64,000 nucleotides of DNA, from positions 1,736,001 through 1,800,000 of the forward strand of contig OZ251549.1 of assembly GCA_965243415.1 (NCBI GenBank), written 5' to 3'. The notes below the pieces were generated by a model. The model made no database searches and was not told where the DNA came from. It worked only from the letters and a program-made list of their open reading frames with translations. The DNA is from G965204755 sp965243415 (GTDB taxonomy: Bacteria > Acidobacteriota > Vicinamibacteria > Marinacidobacterales > Marinacidobacteraceae). Shown piece by piece: positions 16,035 through 24,491 of this stretch. A program made the position numbers and the translations under genes. Numbering within the stretch: position 1 is the first letter of the stretch; every line of letters begins with the position of its first letter.

Positions 16035-17267
16035 TCAGTCGTCGCCGAGGAAGGCGCGGATGAGGGGGGTGAGGCGGTCGGCGCGGAGGAGGAAGGAGTC
16101 GTGGCCGTAGTCGGTCTCGATCTCGTGGTGTTCCACCGACCGGCCGGCGGCCCGCAGCGCGGCGGCCAGCCGCTCGGAGTCGGCGGTGGGATAGAGCCAG
16201 TCCGAGGAGAACGACAGCAGCAGCGTGCGGCAGCGGAAGCGGGCCGCGGCGCGGGCGAGGTCGCCCTCTCCGTGCCGGCGGGCGAGGTCGAACCAGGTGA
16301 GCGCCCGGGAGAGCAGGACATACGCCGCCGGGTCGAAGCGCGCCACGAACTTCGCCGCCTGGTGGCGGAGGTAGGACTCGACCCGGAAGTCGGCGGCCTC
16401 CCGGTCGAAGGCGAAGTCCTCCCGGTCCTGCAGCGCCCGTCCGAATTTCGCCTCCATCCCGGCCGCCGAGAGGTAGGTCAGGTGTCCCGCCATGCGGGCG
16501 ACGGCCAGCCCGCGTTCCGGGCGCTTCCCGAACTCGGCATACCGCCCGCCGCGCCAGTCGGGATCCGTCGTGATGGCGTTCCGGGCGACCGCGTTCCAGC
16601 CGATCCCCTGCGCCGAGAGCGCCGGGGTGGTCGCCACGCCGACGACCGCCTCCACCTCGTCCGGCCAGGCCGCCGCCCACTCGAGCGCCTGCATCCCGCC
16701 CAGCGATCCCCCGGCCACCGCGGCGAGCCGCTCCACGCCCATCTCGCGCAGCGCCGCGCGGGAAGCCCGGGCCAGGTCCCCGACCGTGACCGTCGGGAAG
16801 TCCGCGCCGTACGGCCGCCCGGTGGCCGGGTGCGGCGAGACCGGTCCGGTTGTCCCGCCGCAGCCGCCGAGCAGGCTCAGCGAGACCACGAAGCGACGGT
16901 CGGTGTCGAACGCCTTGCCGGGCCCGATCATCGGATCCCACCAGCCGAGCCCGGCCGCGCCTTCGCCGGCCTTCCCGGCACCGAACCCGTCCACCGCGGA
17001 CTGCCCTTCGCCCCACCCGGCGGCGTGCGCGTCCGCGGAGAGCGCCGGGCAGATCAGGATCGTTCCCCCGGGGGCCTCCGGCTCGCCCCAGGTCTCGGCG
17101 GCGACCTCCAGCGCCGGCAGGACCGCGCCGCACTCCAGCGGGAACGGCCCCGACGGGCGGAGCGTCCGGCGCCGGTGCGGGAGCGCGTTGCCCCGGATCT
17201 CCCAGGGCCGGGCGGGGTCGGAGTCGGCGGAGTCGGCGCTGCCGGCCCGGTTCAGGTCCGGAGCCAC
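16035..17267 (-). CDS. metX: Homoserine O-acetyltransferase
   Basis: This 410-residue alpha/beta hydrolase-fold enzyme makes O-acetylhomoserine from homoserine and acetyl-CoA. The nucleophile serine lies in AGGSLGGMQALEW near residue 191, the oxyanion-forming motif LLGGCGGTTGP lies near 133-143, and the late FSSDWLYPT and DYGHDSFL segments carry the catalytic Asp and His. The GGC-G-TTGP pattern is typical of MetX. An N-terminal extension of about 40 residues is acidic and low complexity. The start ATG at 17267 overlaps the 3' end of the TauE-like gene by 16 bases, so the two are coupled. It supplies the substrate for MetY at 12875-14239. Confidence 0.93.
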   Translation of the reverse strand: MAPDLNRAGSADSADSDPARPWEIRGNALPHRRRTLRPSGPFPLECGAVLPALEVAAETWGEPEAPGGTILICPALSADAHAAGWGEGQSAVDGFGAGKAGEGAAGLGWWDPMIGPGKAFDTDRRFVVSLSLLGGCGGTTGPVSPHPATGRPYGADFPTVTVGDLARASRAALREMGVERLAAVAGGSLGGMQALEWAAAWPDEVEAVVGVATTPALSAQGIGWNAVARNAITTDPDWRGGRYAEFGKRPERGLAVARMAGHLTYLSAAGMEAKFGRALQDREDFAFDREAADFRVESYLRHQAAKFVARFDPAAYVLLSRALTWFDLARRHGEGDLARAAARFRCRTLLLSFSSDWLYPTADSERLAAALRAAGRSVEHHEIETDYGHDSFLLRADRLTPLIRAFLGDD

Positions 17268-18016
17268 AGCGCCACCGCGAAGGCCAGGGTGGCCGCGCTG
17301 ACGACGAACCGCAGGATCCGGTCGCCGGCCAGGATCGTGAGCCGGGTCCCGATGAGTCCGCCCACGAGCGTGCCGAAGCCGAGCGAGAGCCCCAGCGGCC
17401 AGTCCACCGCCGCGTTCGCCGAGAAGATGGCCAAGGACACCAGCGAGAACAGGCTGATGCAGGCCACCTTGATCGCGTTCCCGGCGACCAGACCGTAGCC
17501 GGCCCAGGAAGTGACTCCCAGCGAGAGGAACCCCACCCCCGCCTGCACGAAGCCGCCGTAGAAGCCCATCAGCAGGAAGGCGACGAAGAGCGCGGCGCCC
17601 GGCGGCGGATGGTCGTCGGCCGGTTCCCGGGCCTCCGCGCCCCCGTGGCGGAGGAGCGGCGCCAGGGTGAAGAGCACCATGACGACGGCCAGCACCCGGA
17701 GGAAGGCGGTCTCTCCCACCTGCAGGACCAGGAGACTGCCGGCGACGGCGCCGAGCGCGCAGGCCGGACCGAGCCGGGCCACGATCCCCCGGGGCATGGC
17801 GCCGGCGCGGCGGAAGGAAGCGGTCGCGCCGACGGTCTGGAGGAGCACCGCGAACCGGTTCGTCCCGTTCGCCGCGTGGTGGGGCAGCCCCAGGAAGATC
17901 AGGAGCGGGAGCGTCAGGAACGACCCGCCCCCGGCGACCACATTCAGCGCGCCGGCCACCAGACCGGCGGGGACCAGCAGCAGCGCCGCGAGAACCGGGT
18001 CGTCAGCCGCGAACAA
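17252..18016 (-). CDS. TauE/SafE family membrane exporter
   Basis: This 254-residue protein has about eight TM helices and the paired repeat typical of TauE/SafE (DUF81) transporters. Repeat one carries GALNVVAGGGSFLTLPLLIFLGLP, with the N-VAGGGS motif, followed by HHAANGTNRFAVLLQ. Repeat two has GFYGGFVQAGVGFLSLG. Members export sulfite, sulfoacetate or related anions. Its location upstream of metX and with msrB fits a role in sulfur-compound handling. The start at 18016 is an ATG. It ends 16 bases inside metX. Confidence 0.87.
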   Translation of the reverse strand: MFAADDPVLAALLLVPAGLVAGALNVVAGGGSFLTLPLLIFLGLPHHAANGTNRFAVLLQTVGATASFRRAGAMPRGIVARLGPACALGAVAGSLLVLQVGETAFLRVLAVVMVLFTLAPLLRHGGAEAREPADDHPPPGAALFVAFLLMGFYGGFVQAGVGFLSLGVTSWAGYGLVAGNAIKVACISLFSLVSLAIFSANAAVDWPLGLSLGFGTLVGGLIGTRLTILAGDRILRFVVSAATLAFAVALWLRT

Positions 18017-18049
18017 GAGTCCTCCCGCCGCGGGGTCTGCGAGCGGGCG

Positions 18050-18481
18050 TCAGTCGTCGCCCGCGCCGCCGGTCCCCGCCGCCGGGCAGAAGGCGAGCGC
18101 CGCCGAGTTGATGCACCACCGCTCCCCGGTGGCTTCCCGGGGTCCATCGGGGAACACATGCCCGAGATGGGCGCCGCACTTCCGGCAGACGGCTTCGGTG
18201 CGGGCCATGCCGAGGCTCCCGTCGGCCCGCGTGCCCACGGTTTCCGGCTCCGCCGGACGGGTGAAACTGGGCCAGCCGCTGCCGGAGTCGTACTTGTCGT
18301 CCGAGGCGAACAGCAGCGCCCCGCAGCAGACGCAGCGGTACTCGCCGGGGTCGCGGTTCCGGTAGTGCTCCCCGGTGAAGGGCGGCTCGGTGGCCCCCCG
18401 CCGGGTGACCGCGAATTGCTCCGGCGTCAGCCGCTCCCGCAGTTCCGCCTCGGTCGGCGGGGGCTCTCCCTCGGTGCTCAC
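18050..18481 (-). CDS. msrB: Peptide-methionine (R)-S-oxide reductase
   Basis: This 143-residue enzyme reduces the R epimer of methionine sulfoxide in proteins. It has the full SelR fold: RLTPEQFAVTRRGATEPPFTGEH at the start, the zinc-binding CVCC and CRKC pairs, the DSGSGWPSF motif, GHVFPDGP, and the catalytic cysteine in RWCINSAAL near residue 125. The resolving position is not obvious, so it may rely on thioredoxin directly. It is a cysteine form, not a selenocysteine form. The ATG at 18481 is the only start. It lies 33 bases upstream of the TauE-like gene and probably shares its transcript. Confidence 0.95.
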   Translation of the reverse strand: MSTEGEPPPTEAELRERLTPEQFAVTRRGATEPPFTGEHYRNRDPGEYRCVCCGALLFASDDKYDSGSGWPSFTRPAEPETVGTRADGSLGMARTEAVCRKCGAHLGHVFPDGPREATGERWCINSAALAFCPAAGTGGAGDD

Positions 18482-18521
18482 GGCGCGCGGAAGGATACCG
18501 ACGGGGCCGGGGCCGGCCGGG

Positions 18522-18701
18522 TCACCCGGCGATGAACGCCCGGCTGACGATGAGGACCCAGTAGAGGATCAGCGACAGGATCAGCGCCTTCCCGAACTCC
18601 CGGACCTTCCCGGCGAGCCGCCCCTTCCGGGACTTCGGCAGCAGCGCGTAGATCCCGAACGCCGCCAACAGCACCAGCGCCAGATTCCGAAACCGCAGCA
18701 T
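18522..18701 (-). CDS. Small two-helix membrane protein
   Basis: This 59-residue protein has two hydrophobic segments (LALVLLAAFGIYALL and ALILSLILYWVLIVSRAFIAG) separated by a basic loop KSRKGRLAGKVREFGK. It is not recognised. The ATG at 18701 is preferred because GGAG lies five bases upstream; an ATG at 18728 would add nine residues. It sits just upstream of msrB on the same strand with a 40-base gap. It could be a membrane anchor or stress peptide; no function can be inferred. Confidence 0.6.
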   Translation of the reverse strand: MLRFRNLALVLLAAFGIYALLPKSRKGRLAGKVREFGKALILSLILYWVLIVSRAFIAG

Positions 18702-18969
18702 CGCTCCGGGCCGGATGATACGGGCCATCGTCCGTGCCCCGGTCGCCCCGAAGGCGCCGGCCGGCGAGTGGCGCCTCTCCGCGCGGTCGGTCCACGCCGC
18801 CTGCCGGAGATCCAAGCGTCGCCGCCTCCGTCCGCATCGGCGTCCGCCGAGGTCGGGCCGATCATCGTGCTACCGTTGCCGAAGTGCACACTTTCGGGCG
18901 TCTCCGTCACTCGCAGGGGCGGCCGCCCATCGGTCCCGGTCGGGTCGCGCACGACGAAGGCGACTCCGG

Positions 18970-19371
18970 ATGAATATCCGTGCTTGCGCTTCCCGGGAGA
19001 GCGCCGGCTGGTTGGGTGAGGCGCTCGAGAGTCTCGATGAAATCGCTACGGGTTTCGAAGTGGATGGTCCCGTACCCGATGAGGCCGTAGTCTCGACCTC
19101 CAGGAAATTTCTCCGCGATCTGGCGCTCCGGGTGGAGACGGAGCCCGGAATCGACCATGACGGCTTCGGTGGAGTCAGCGTGGAGTTCGTGGGTCGTGAC
19201 GGGGACCGGGTCCTCTTCATCATCGAGCGCGACCTGTCGGCGTCGTATCACGAGTACATCCACAAGGAAGCGACCAGCAGGGGATACGACGATTGGCCGC
19301 AGATGATGAGAGGTATCGGTGACGCGTGGCTCGACCGGTCCGAATTGCAGCGAGTCCGGGGCGCCCGGTAA
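18970..19371 (+). CDS. Hypothetical protein in the accessory island
   Basis: This 133-residue protein is soluble and acidic. It has an N-terminal helical part (LGEALESLDEIATGF) and a compact alpha/beta part with alternating strands (GGVSVEFVG, DRVLFIIERDLSASYHEYI). The layout resembles small proteins often found next to DUF1828 or XRE genes, but I do not recognise the family. The start is an ATG at 18970. The gene is less GC-biased than the housekeeping genes left of it and opens an accessory stretch extending to 22.9 kb. It is divergent from the small membrane protein at 18522. Confidence 0.6.
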   Translation: MNIRACASRESAGWLGEALESLDEIATGFEVDGPVPDEAVVSTSRKFLRDLALRVETEPGIDHDGFGGVSVEFVGRDGDRVLFIIERDLSASYHEYIHKEATSRGYDDWPQMMRGIGDAWLDRSELQRVRGAR

Positions 19372-19439
19372 CGACCCGAACCGAGCCGTTGCGGATGCTC
19401 TTCCGGCGACCCCCGACATGCAGGTTCCGGCTGGCTGTC

Positions 19440-19560
19440 TGCTCCGACTCTGGCTGCAGAGAGGGATCCGACTCTGGCTGCAGAATCGCATCCAATTCCA
19501 ACGGAAACAACGACTTGCGCCGCTGACTCTGGCCTCGACTCTGGCCTCGACTCTGGCCTC
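19440..19560 (-). pseudogene. Remnant of an LQPES-repeat coding linker
   Basis: On the minus strand this stretch reads LDAILQPESDPSLQPESEQ, with two GACTCTGGCTGCA units at 19446-19458 and 19470-19482, 24 bases (8 codons) apart and therefore in frame with each other. The same unit occurs five times inside the DUF4062/ATP-binding gene at 21551-21701. Next to it, 19525-19560 holds three exact 12-base copies of GACTCTGGCCTC. No domain can be recognised around it, so it appears to be the orphaned linker of a lost paralogue. The rest of 19372-19716 shows no gene. Confidence 0.5.
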
Positions 19561-19716
19561 GGCGCTGCCCGCCGCTCGCCGCTTGCCCGACCCTCGAATC
19601 CGGGCGTCCGGCGCCCGTCCGGCGACGGGGCGTATCCGTGCGCCGCAGCGGGTGACGCCCCGCACGGCGCGTGAGCCTTCCGGCTTCCCCTTCCCCTCGT
19701 GTCCTCCGGCGCGAGA

Positions 19717-20160
19717 ATGTCGGCCCGATTCGGTCGGTGGCGCCCGCGCGAGGACGCCGGAGGCGCCATCCGGACCCGGCGGTGCGGCTCTCGATCCGGT
19801 ATCTTTCCGGCTGCGGGGCGCCTGCGCAGCCACCGGACTCCTGACCGCGGCCGGGGCGCCGGCCACCGCGTCGAGATCGCGGCACTCGAGGCGTTTCGGG
19901 TCTTCCTCCACAACGGCAACAGCCAGGCCTGCGTGAATCTCCTCGAGGGCAGCACTCTGCACGACTTCCATGTCCACCGCGCGACCGAGCGTTATCGATG
20001 GGTCGGCCGCTGCCGGGAGGATGGATTCGCCGTGCCGACGAAAGCGTTTTTCGACGATCCGGGTGGCGGGGTCCGCTGCGCGGCCGAGGAGGCGAACCTC
20101 GGACTTCCCGGCGAGGTCCTGAACACCGTGGAGGGTCGGGCCGAACATGAACCTCGATGA
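19717..20160 (+). CDS. Hypothetical protein, start uncertain
   Basis: The last 95 codons (from about 19870) show strong G/C bias at third positions on this strand and read as a plausible small domain: LEAFRVFLHNGNSQACVNLLEG, then RYRWVGRCREDGFAVPTKAFFDD. The first 50 codons from ATG 19717 are arginine-rich and look non-coding, so the true start may be missing or the gene may be a 5'-truncated remnant. Its stop at 20160 overlaps the DUF1828-type gene start by 14 bases, which supports translation in one transcript with it. Family not recognised. Confidence 0.4.
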   Translation: MSARFGRWRPREDAGGAIRTRRCGSRSGIFPAAGRLRSHRTPDRGRGAGHRVEIAALEAFRVFLHNGNSQACVNLLEGSTLHDFHVHRATERYRWVGRCREDGFAVPTKAFFDDPGGGVRCAAEEANLGLPGEVLNTVEGRAEHEPR

Positions 20161-21013
20161 GATCGTCAGCGACTTCCGGAGGCGCCTCTCGACCGAAGTC
20201 GAACTGAGGCCGTACGGTCGGGGCCTGCGGCAGATTCTCACGCCGTTCACCCTTGCCGACGGAGATGTCGTCTCCGTCTTCCTGAAGAAGGACGGAGAGC
20301 GCTGGACCATCACCGACGACGGAAACACCTGGATGCAGTTGTCGTACGACAGCGATGATCGGTCTCCGGAGATTCCGGAACGCAGAGCCGCCATCGCCCG
20401 GGCGATCTCGGAATTCGGTATCGAGGATCACGAGGGCGAGTTGACCGTCCCCGTCGAAGGCGCCGGATTCGGAGACGCGCTGCTCTCGATGATCCAGGGA
20501 ATCCTGAAGGTATCGGACGCGGACTTCCTCTCGACCGAAGTGGCGAAGGCGAGATTCGCGGACGGAGTTCGGACACTGCTTCGCGACGCTGCGCCGGACA
20601 ACTCGGCGGAGTTCGACTGGGCGGACCCGGAGCGCGATCCACGGCGCCTCTATACCGTGGACTGTCGCATCGAGGGGCGGTCGTCGCCGCTGTTCGTGTA
20701 CGCGCTCGTAGATGACGGGAAGACGAGGGATGCCACGATCGCGTTGCAGCGCTTCCGGCAGTGGGGCGTGCCGTTTCGCGCGATGGGGATCTTCGACCGC
20801 CGGGAGTCCATTCGAAACGATGTACTGCTCCGGTTTTCCGATGTCTGTTCGACTCAGTTCTCCGGCCTCGCCGAGAACCGGGAGGCCATCATCAACCACC
20901 TCAATCGACTGTGTCCGGTCCTGACCGGTGGTGCACATCGAAGTTTCGGACCCGATTCGATGGCGGGGATGCCGAGGGCAGGGAGGCCGGGACGCCGGAA
21001 AGACCGAGGATGA
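20147..21013 (+). CDS. DUF1828/DUF1829-type domain protein
   Basis: This 288-residue protein matches the DUF1828 N-terminal pattern. RPYGRGLRQILTPFTLADGDVVSVFLKKDGERW is followed by TITDDGNTWMQL near residues 40-70, the hallmark 'PF-x-DGD-x-hydrophobic...DDGxT' arrangement. The second half (LFVYALVDDGKTRDATIALQRFRQWGVPFRAMGIFD) resembles the DUF1829 partner domain with a nuclease-like alpha/beta core. Such proteins occur in mobile and defence-rich regions, and their function is not established. The ATG at 20147 lies inside the preceding frame. Spacing to the next gene (opposite strand, ends 21265) is about 250 bases with nothing recognisable. Confidence 0.72.
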   Translation: MNLDEIVSDFRRRLSTEVELRPYGRGLRQILTPFTLADGDVVSVFLKKDGERWTITDDGNTWMQLSYDSDDRSPEIPERRAAIARAISEFGIEDHEGELTVPVEGAGFGDALLSMIQGILKVSDADFLSTEVAKARFADGVRTLLRDAAPDNSAEFDWADPERDPRRLYTVDCRIEGRSSPLFVYALVDDGKTRDATIALQRFRQWGVPFRAMGIFDRRESIRNDVLLRFSDVCSTQFSGLAENREAIINHLNRLCPVLTGGAHRSFGPDSMAGMPRAGRPGRRKDRG

Positions 21014-21264
21014 CCTGATCCGAATTGCTTGCGACACGGAGGAGAGGGCGTCGGCGTCACGGGCGGTCGTCGTTCGGCGTCGATTTCGGCCTGCGGGACC
21101 GTGTCGGCCGCGGCCGGCGCGAGCGGTCGACTTTCCGGCCTGACGCAGCAGGGCTTCGTCGACACTGCTGTTGTTCGAGTTCCGGCGAAGTGCTCGTAGC
21201 GGAGCGCGTTTCGTAAGAAAGCGGTCACGCGCTCCTGCGTGCGGAGTCTGTTCGCCGACCGGGT

Positions 21265-22962
21265 TCATGGCGCGGGACTCCGAAGTCCCTGTCGTCTCAA
21301 CCGGGCGCGGCCAGCGACGGTGAGCCGGTACTGCTGCATGCGGCTGCGAGGGCGGTCGGGGATCGTCGGTGCGAGCACCCCCTCGATCACCAGCCGGCGG
21401 ACGACCTCGTTGAGGCGTCCGGAGACGGTTCTCTGGCCCAGGTCGGCGGACAGGGCCGCCTTGGACATCGGGCCGCCGGCCAGGAACCGAAGAACGCGAG
21501 TTTCCAGCGACTCTGGTACTGGGGGCTCCGCTGTCGGCCCCGGGTGGTCTGACTCTGGCTGCACCTGATGCGCCGACTCTGGCTGGAGCGCGGACTCCGA
21601 CTCTGGCTGCAGAGTCGGATCCAAGTCCAAATTCGACAAAGACTTATCGATCGATCTCGATTTCGACTCTGGCTGCAGTGCCGACTCCGACTCTGGCTGC
21701 ATCTCGGTCGCCTGATCTTCGGAGCCGAGGCGGGCTGCCATGCGTTCGTCCGGGGGGAGTCGACGCACGGTGGTGACGAATCCGTCCGCGAGTGAGAACT
21801 CCGGCTCCGGCAAGCCGGCGCCCTCGCACCGGCGGATCATGTCCACGGTTCCGGTTCCCATCCGCTCGATGTAGTCGGCGAGATAGAGAGGCCGGGCCAG
21901 CAGCGGGTTCCCCGGAATGGATCGGTGCGGGCCCCGAAGCCCGTCGAAGGTCAACGGCGGTGCCAGCCGACCGGGATTCCGGACCTCCAGGCGATCCGAG
22001 AACAGCATGACCTGGACGCTCCCGCTGTCGGCGTAGTCCCGGTGGGCCACGGCGTTGACGATGGCTTCGGTCACCACTTCGGGCGGGATCTCGTAGAGGC
22101 GCGGCGCCCGGGTGTCGTTCGCCCTCGTTCCGATGATCCGATCGATCTTGCCGAGAACGAAGTCCACGGCCTGATCCACCAACTCGAAGGCCGTGCCCTG
22201 ATAGGTCTGGTGGGAGGGAATGGGCTTTTCCACCTCCGTTCCGTGGAAATGGGCGCACCGGACCTCGGAACTCAGCAGGAAGCGCTGGGGGGCCTTGCCG
22301 AACAGCAGGACCGCCGCGTTCGCCGGAACGCTGCCGTCCACCAGGCCCAGGTGGGTCAGGACCTCCTCGGGCCGCGCGGTTCCGGCCAGTCGAAAACCGC
22401 GGACGCGGCGGACGAGGTCCACGAACCGGGCCACTTCTTCGAAGTCGAGATCATCGAGCGTCGCCCTCTCGCACGGCGCCGCGTCGAACGGTGTCAGGCG
22501 CAGTAAACCTCTGACTTTCGAATACTCGACGAGCGCCGCATAGAGACCGGCGCGAAGATCTTCCAAAGTCTCGTACTGCCTGCGAACGAGTTCCGCGTCG
22601 GCCTTTTCGACGAGTGCCCGCATCTTCGGGTGCCGATCTCCCTCGCTCACGTGTTTCAGGAAGACCAGACGGTGCACGCGGGCCTTCGTGGCGTGGTCGA
22701 ACTCTCTCTCGGTGGGCGACACGCCATCCCGATCCTCGGTGCCGTACTCCGCTCCGAACAGCCCCAGATAGAGGTCGCACCGTTCAACCTCGTCCAGGTA
22801 CAGATCGTCGGGTCGCCGGTCCGTCGCCGGCGCCTCCTCGAACAGGAAGACCTCGAAGAACTGACGCAGCAGCGGGTCGTCCCGCAGGTAGTCCGCGATT
22901 GCGCGCCGCTCCTGCGCGAACTCCCGCTGCACGCTGCTGACGAAGAGGCGCAGTCGGTTCAT
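21265..22962 (-). CDS. DUF4062 + RecG-type ATP-binding regulator with winged-helix tail
   Basis: This 565-residue protein has four parts. Residues 1-110 match DUF4062 (FVSSVQREFAQERRAIADYL, then DLYLGLFGAEYG and SPTEREFDHA), a TIR-like nucleotide-binding fold seen in defence genes. Residues 160-410 are the ATP-binding domain common to RecG C-terminal-like (HATPase_c_4) regulators, with EAIVNAVAHRDY near 300, DRLEVRNPG, and a YIERMGTGTVDMIRRCEG end. Residues about 420-475 are a linker built of LQPESE repeats. The tail is a winged helix (SKAALSADLGQRTVSGRLNEVVRRL). It may be a transcriptional or DNA-linked sensor; its partner is unknown. The ATG at 22962 is clear. It shares the ATP-binding domain with the gene at 62300-63901, which has an AlbA_2 domain in place of DUF4062. 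Confidence 0.8.
   Translation of the reverse strand: MNRLRLFVSSVQREFAQERRAIADYLRDDPLLRQFFEVFLFEEAPATDRRPDDLYLDEVERCDLYLGLFGAEYGTEDRDGVSPTEREFDHATKARVHRLVFLKHVSEGDRHPKMRALVEKADAELVRRQYETLEDLRAGLYAALVEYSKVRGLLRLTPFDAAPCERATLDDLDFEEVARFVDLVRRVRGFRLAGTARPEEVLTHLGLVDGSVPANAAVLLFGKAPQRFLLSSEVRCAHFHGTEVEKPIPSHQTYQGTAFELVDQAVDFVLGKIDRIIGTRANDTRAPRLYEIPPEVVTEAIVNAVAHRDYADSGSVQVMLFSDRLEVRNPGRLAPPLTFDGLRGPHRSIPGNPLLARPLYLADYIERMGTGTVDMIRRCEGAGLPEPEFSLADGFVTTVRRLPPDERMAARLGSEDQATEMQPESESALQPESKSRSIDKSLSNLDLDPTLQPESESALQPESAHQVQPESDHPGPTAEPPVPESLETRVLRFLAGGPMSKAALSADLGQRTVSGRLNEVVRRLVIEGVLAPTIPDRPRSRMQQYRLTVAGRARLRRQGLRSPAP
21551..21701 (-). repeat. Five GACTCTGGCTGCA (LQPES) repeats in the linker of the DUF4062 gene
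   Basis: Copies lie at 21551-21563, 21575-21587 (one mismatch), 21599-21611, 21665-21677 and 21689-21701, mostly 24 bases apart in two clusters. On the coding strand each reads as QPES or LQPES. The nucleotide sequence is better conserved than protein function would require, because synonymous positions are also constant. This suggests DNA-level slippage or copying. Confidence 0.85.
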
Positions 22963-23140
22963 GTGTCACGAACGAGCGGGGGGCGGGGGGATTCTCCCAG
23001 AATCACGCCGGGCGAGGGGGCGGGGCGGTCGGGGCGCGCGACGACCGGGTGCGCCGCCGCGGGTCGGCTTGGCCCGATGGCGCCCGCAGCCTCGGCGGCG
23101 GGGAGGGGGCGGCCGGCGGGAGGGGTCGGGATGGGCCGGT

Positions 23141-23146
23141 TATCAT
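23141..23146 (+). promoter_or_regulatory. Putative -10 element of the DUF3014 gene
   Basis: TATCAT is followed by CCG, as in other -10 boxes of this window (TAGAATCCG). It lies 20 bases before the GTG at 23167. Its position inside the codons that would follow an alternative ATG at 23131 argues for the later GTG start. Confidence 0.4.
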
Positions 23147-23166
23147 CCGTTCCGGCGGGGCGAGCA

Positions 23167-24192
23167 GTGGACGACGAGCGGCGGGGCGACGCGGTTCTGC
23201 CGGGGGGCGGGGCGCGGCCGGGAGGGCAGGGCCCGGACCGGATCGAGGACCCGGGCGGCGGGTCGCCGGGAGGGGCCGGGGTCGAGGAGGAGGCGGCCGG
23301 GGCCGTTTCGGAGCCGCTGCCGGGGGCGTTTACCGTCGAGGCGCCGACCGACGAGGCCGAGGAGGACGAGTGGGGGCAGGTGCGGGGGAGTTCCCCCGGG
23401 CCGCCCGCCGGCGGCAGGGCCGGGGGCGGCCGGCGGCGCGGACCGCTGATCGCGGGGCTGGCGGCGCTCATCGCGGTGGCCGCCGGGGTCTGGTGGTGGC
23501 TGAGCCGGGTCGCGCCGCCGCCCGAACCGGAGCCGGAACCGGTGGTGGAGGCGCCCGAACCGGAGTCGGAGCCCGAGCCGGAAGAGCCGCCGCTGCCGCC
23601 GCTCGACGAGAGCGATCCGTTCCTCCGGGCCCTGTTCACGGCCCTCAGCGAGAACCCGGAGGCGGTCGCCTGGCTGCTCGGCACCGATCTGGGGCGGCAC
23701 GCTGCCATCGCCGTGGACAATGTGGCGGACGGGCAGAGCCCCCGGAGGGCGCTGGCCGCTCTGACCCCGGTCGAGGATTTCGGGACCACCGGGGAAGACG
23801 GGGCACTGCAGGTGGATCCAGCCTCTTTCGCCCGGTACGACTCGGTGGCGGCCGGGATCGCCGAGGTGGACATGAGGCGGGTCGCGGAGGCGGTGGTCGA
23901 GGCGCTGCCGCTGTTGGAAACGGCCTACGCCGAACTCGGCCGGCCGGACCGGACTTTCCGGGAGGCGGTGGACAGCGCGCTCGACCGGCTGCTCGCCGTG
24001 CCGGTCCCCGATCTCCCGATCCTGGTGCGGGAGCAGACCCTCCGCTACGAGTACCTGGATCCGGGGCTCGAGGACCTGGACGAGGCCTCGAAGCACCTCC
24101 TCCGGCTGGGCCCCGAGAACCAGCGCCGGGTGCAGGAGGCCCTCTCCCGGTTCGCCTCCGCCTTCCGGGCGCGGGCGCCCCGCACCCGCTGA
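23167..24192 (+). CDS. DUF3014 family protein with one TM helix
   Basis: This 341-residue protein belongs to DUF3014. After a low-complexity N-terminus it has a TM helix (PLIAGLAALIAVAAGVWWWL near residues 94-113), a proline/glutamate-rich spacer, then the DUF3014 domain: LPPLDESDPFLRALF, VAWLLGTDLGRHAAIAVDNVADGQSPRR, RYDSVAAGIAEVDMRR, AYAELGRPDRTF and LLRLGPENQRRVQEAL. Function is unknown; it is probably anchored in the inner membrane with the domain in the periplasm. GTG at 23167 is preferred because of a -10 like box at 23141 and the GGCGGGG site; an ATG at 23131 is the alternative, adding 12 residues. It is the first gene of a rightward block. Confidence 0.85.
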   Translation: MDDERRGDAVLPGGGARPGGQGPDRIEDPGGGSPGGAGVEEEAAGAVSEPLPGAFTVEAPTDEAEEDEWGQVRGSSPGPPAGGRAGGGRRRGPLIAGLAALIAVAAGVWWWLSRVAPPPEPEPEPVVEAPEPESEPEPEEPPLPPLDESDPFLRALFTALSENPEAVAWLLGTDLGRHAAIAVDNVADGQSPRRALAALTPVEDFGTTGEDGALQVDPASFARYDSVAAGIAEVDMRRVAEAVVEALPLLETAYAELGRPDRTFREAVDSALDRLLAVPVPDLPILVREQTLRYEYLDPGLEDLDEASKHLLRLGPENQRRVQEALSRFASAFRARAPRTR

Positions 24193-24214
24193 GGGTCGGG
24201 GTCTCCCGCGCCCG

Positions 24215-24484
24215 ATGCCGCAGGTCCGGTTCACGCCGAACCTCCGGCGGCACCTCGTCGTAGAGACCGCCGAAGTGGACGCCGCCACCGTCTCCGAAGC
24301 GCTGGAAGCGGTGTTCTCGCGGAATCCGGCGCTCCGTTCCTACCTGCTTGACGACCAGGGGCGCGTCCGCACCCATGTGGCGGTCTATGTGGACGGTTCC
24401 CCGCTCCGCGACCGGGTCCGGCTGGCGGATCCGCTCCGGGCGGAGTCGGAGATCCAGGTGATGCAGGCGCTTTCCGGAGGCTGA
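24215..24484 (+). CDS. MoaD/ThiS-like beta-grasp protein
   Basis: This 89-residue protein has the MoaD/ThiS ubiquitin-like fold: strands at the start and at HVAVYVDG, followed by LADPL...IQVMQALSGG. It ends in the Gly-Gly that is adenylated and thiocarboxylated in sulfur carrier proteins. The N-terminal segment VSEALEAVFSRNPALRSYLLDDQGRVR matches MoaD-type members found outside molybdopterin operons. No ThiF/MoeB or MoaE gene is adjacent; instead the BNR-propeller gene begins seven bases downstream, so the two are surely translated together. It may be a sulfur carrier for a nearby enzyme or a repurposed modifier. Its activator is not in this window. Confidence 0.82.
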   Translation: MPQVRFTPNLRRHLVVETAEVDAATVSEALEAVFSRNPALRSYLLDDQGRVRTHVAVYVDGSPLRDRVRLADPLRAESEIQVMQALSGG

Positions 24485-24491
24485 GCCGTCC

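Noticed and set aside
19220..21268. 682-residue minus-strand frame across the 19-21 kb island
   Set aside because: It is antisense to the hypothetical and DUF1828-type genes. Only the LQPES stretch is meaningful, and it is reported as a remnant.
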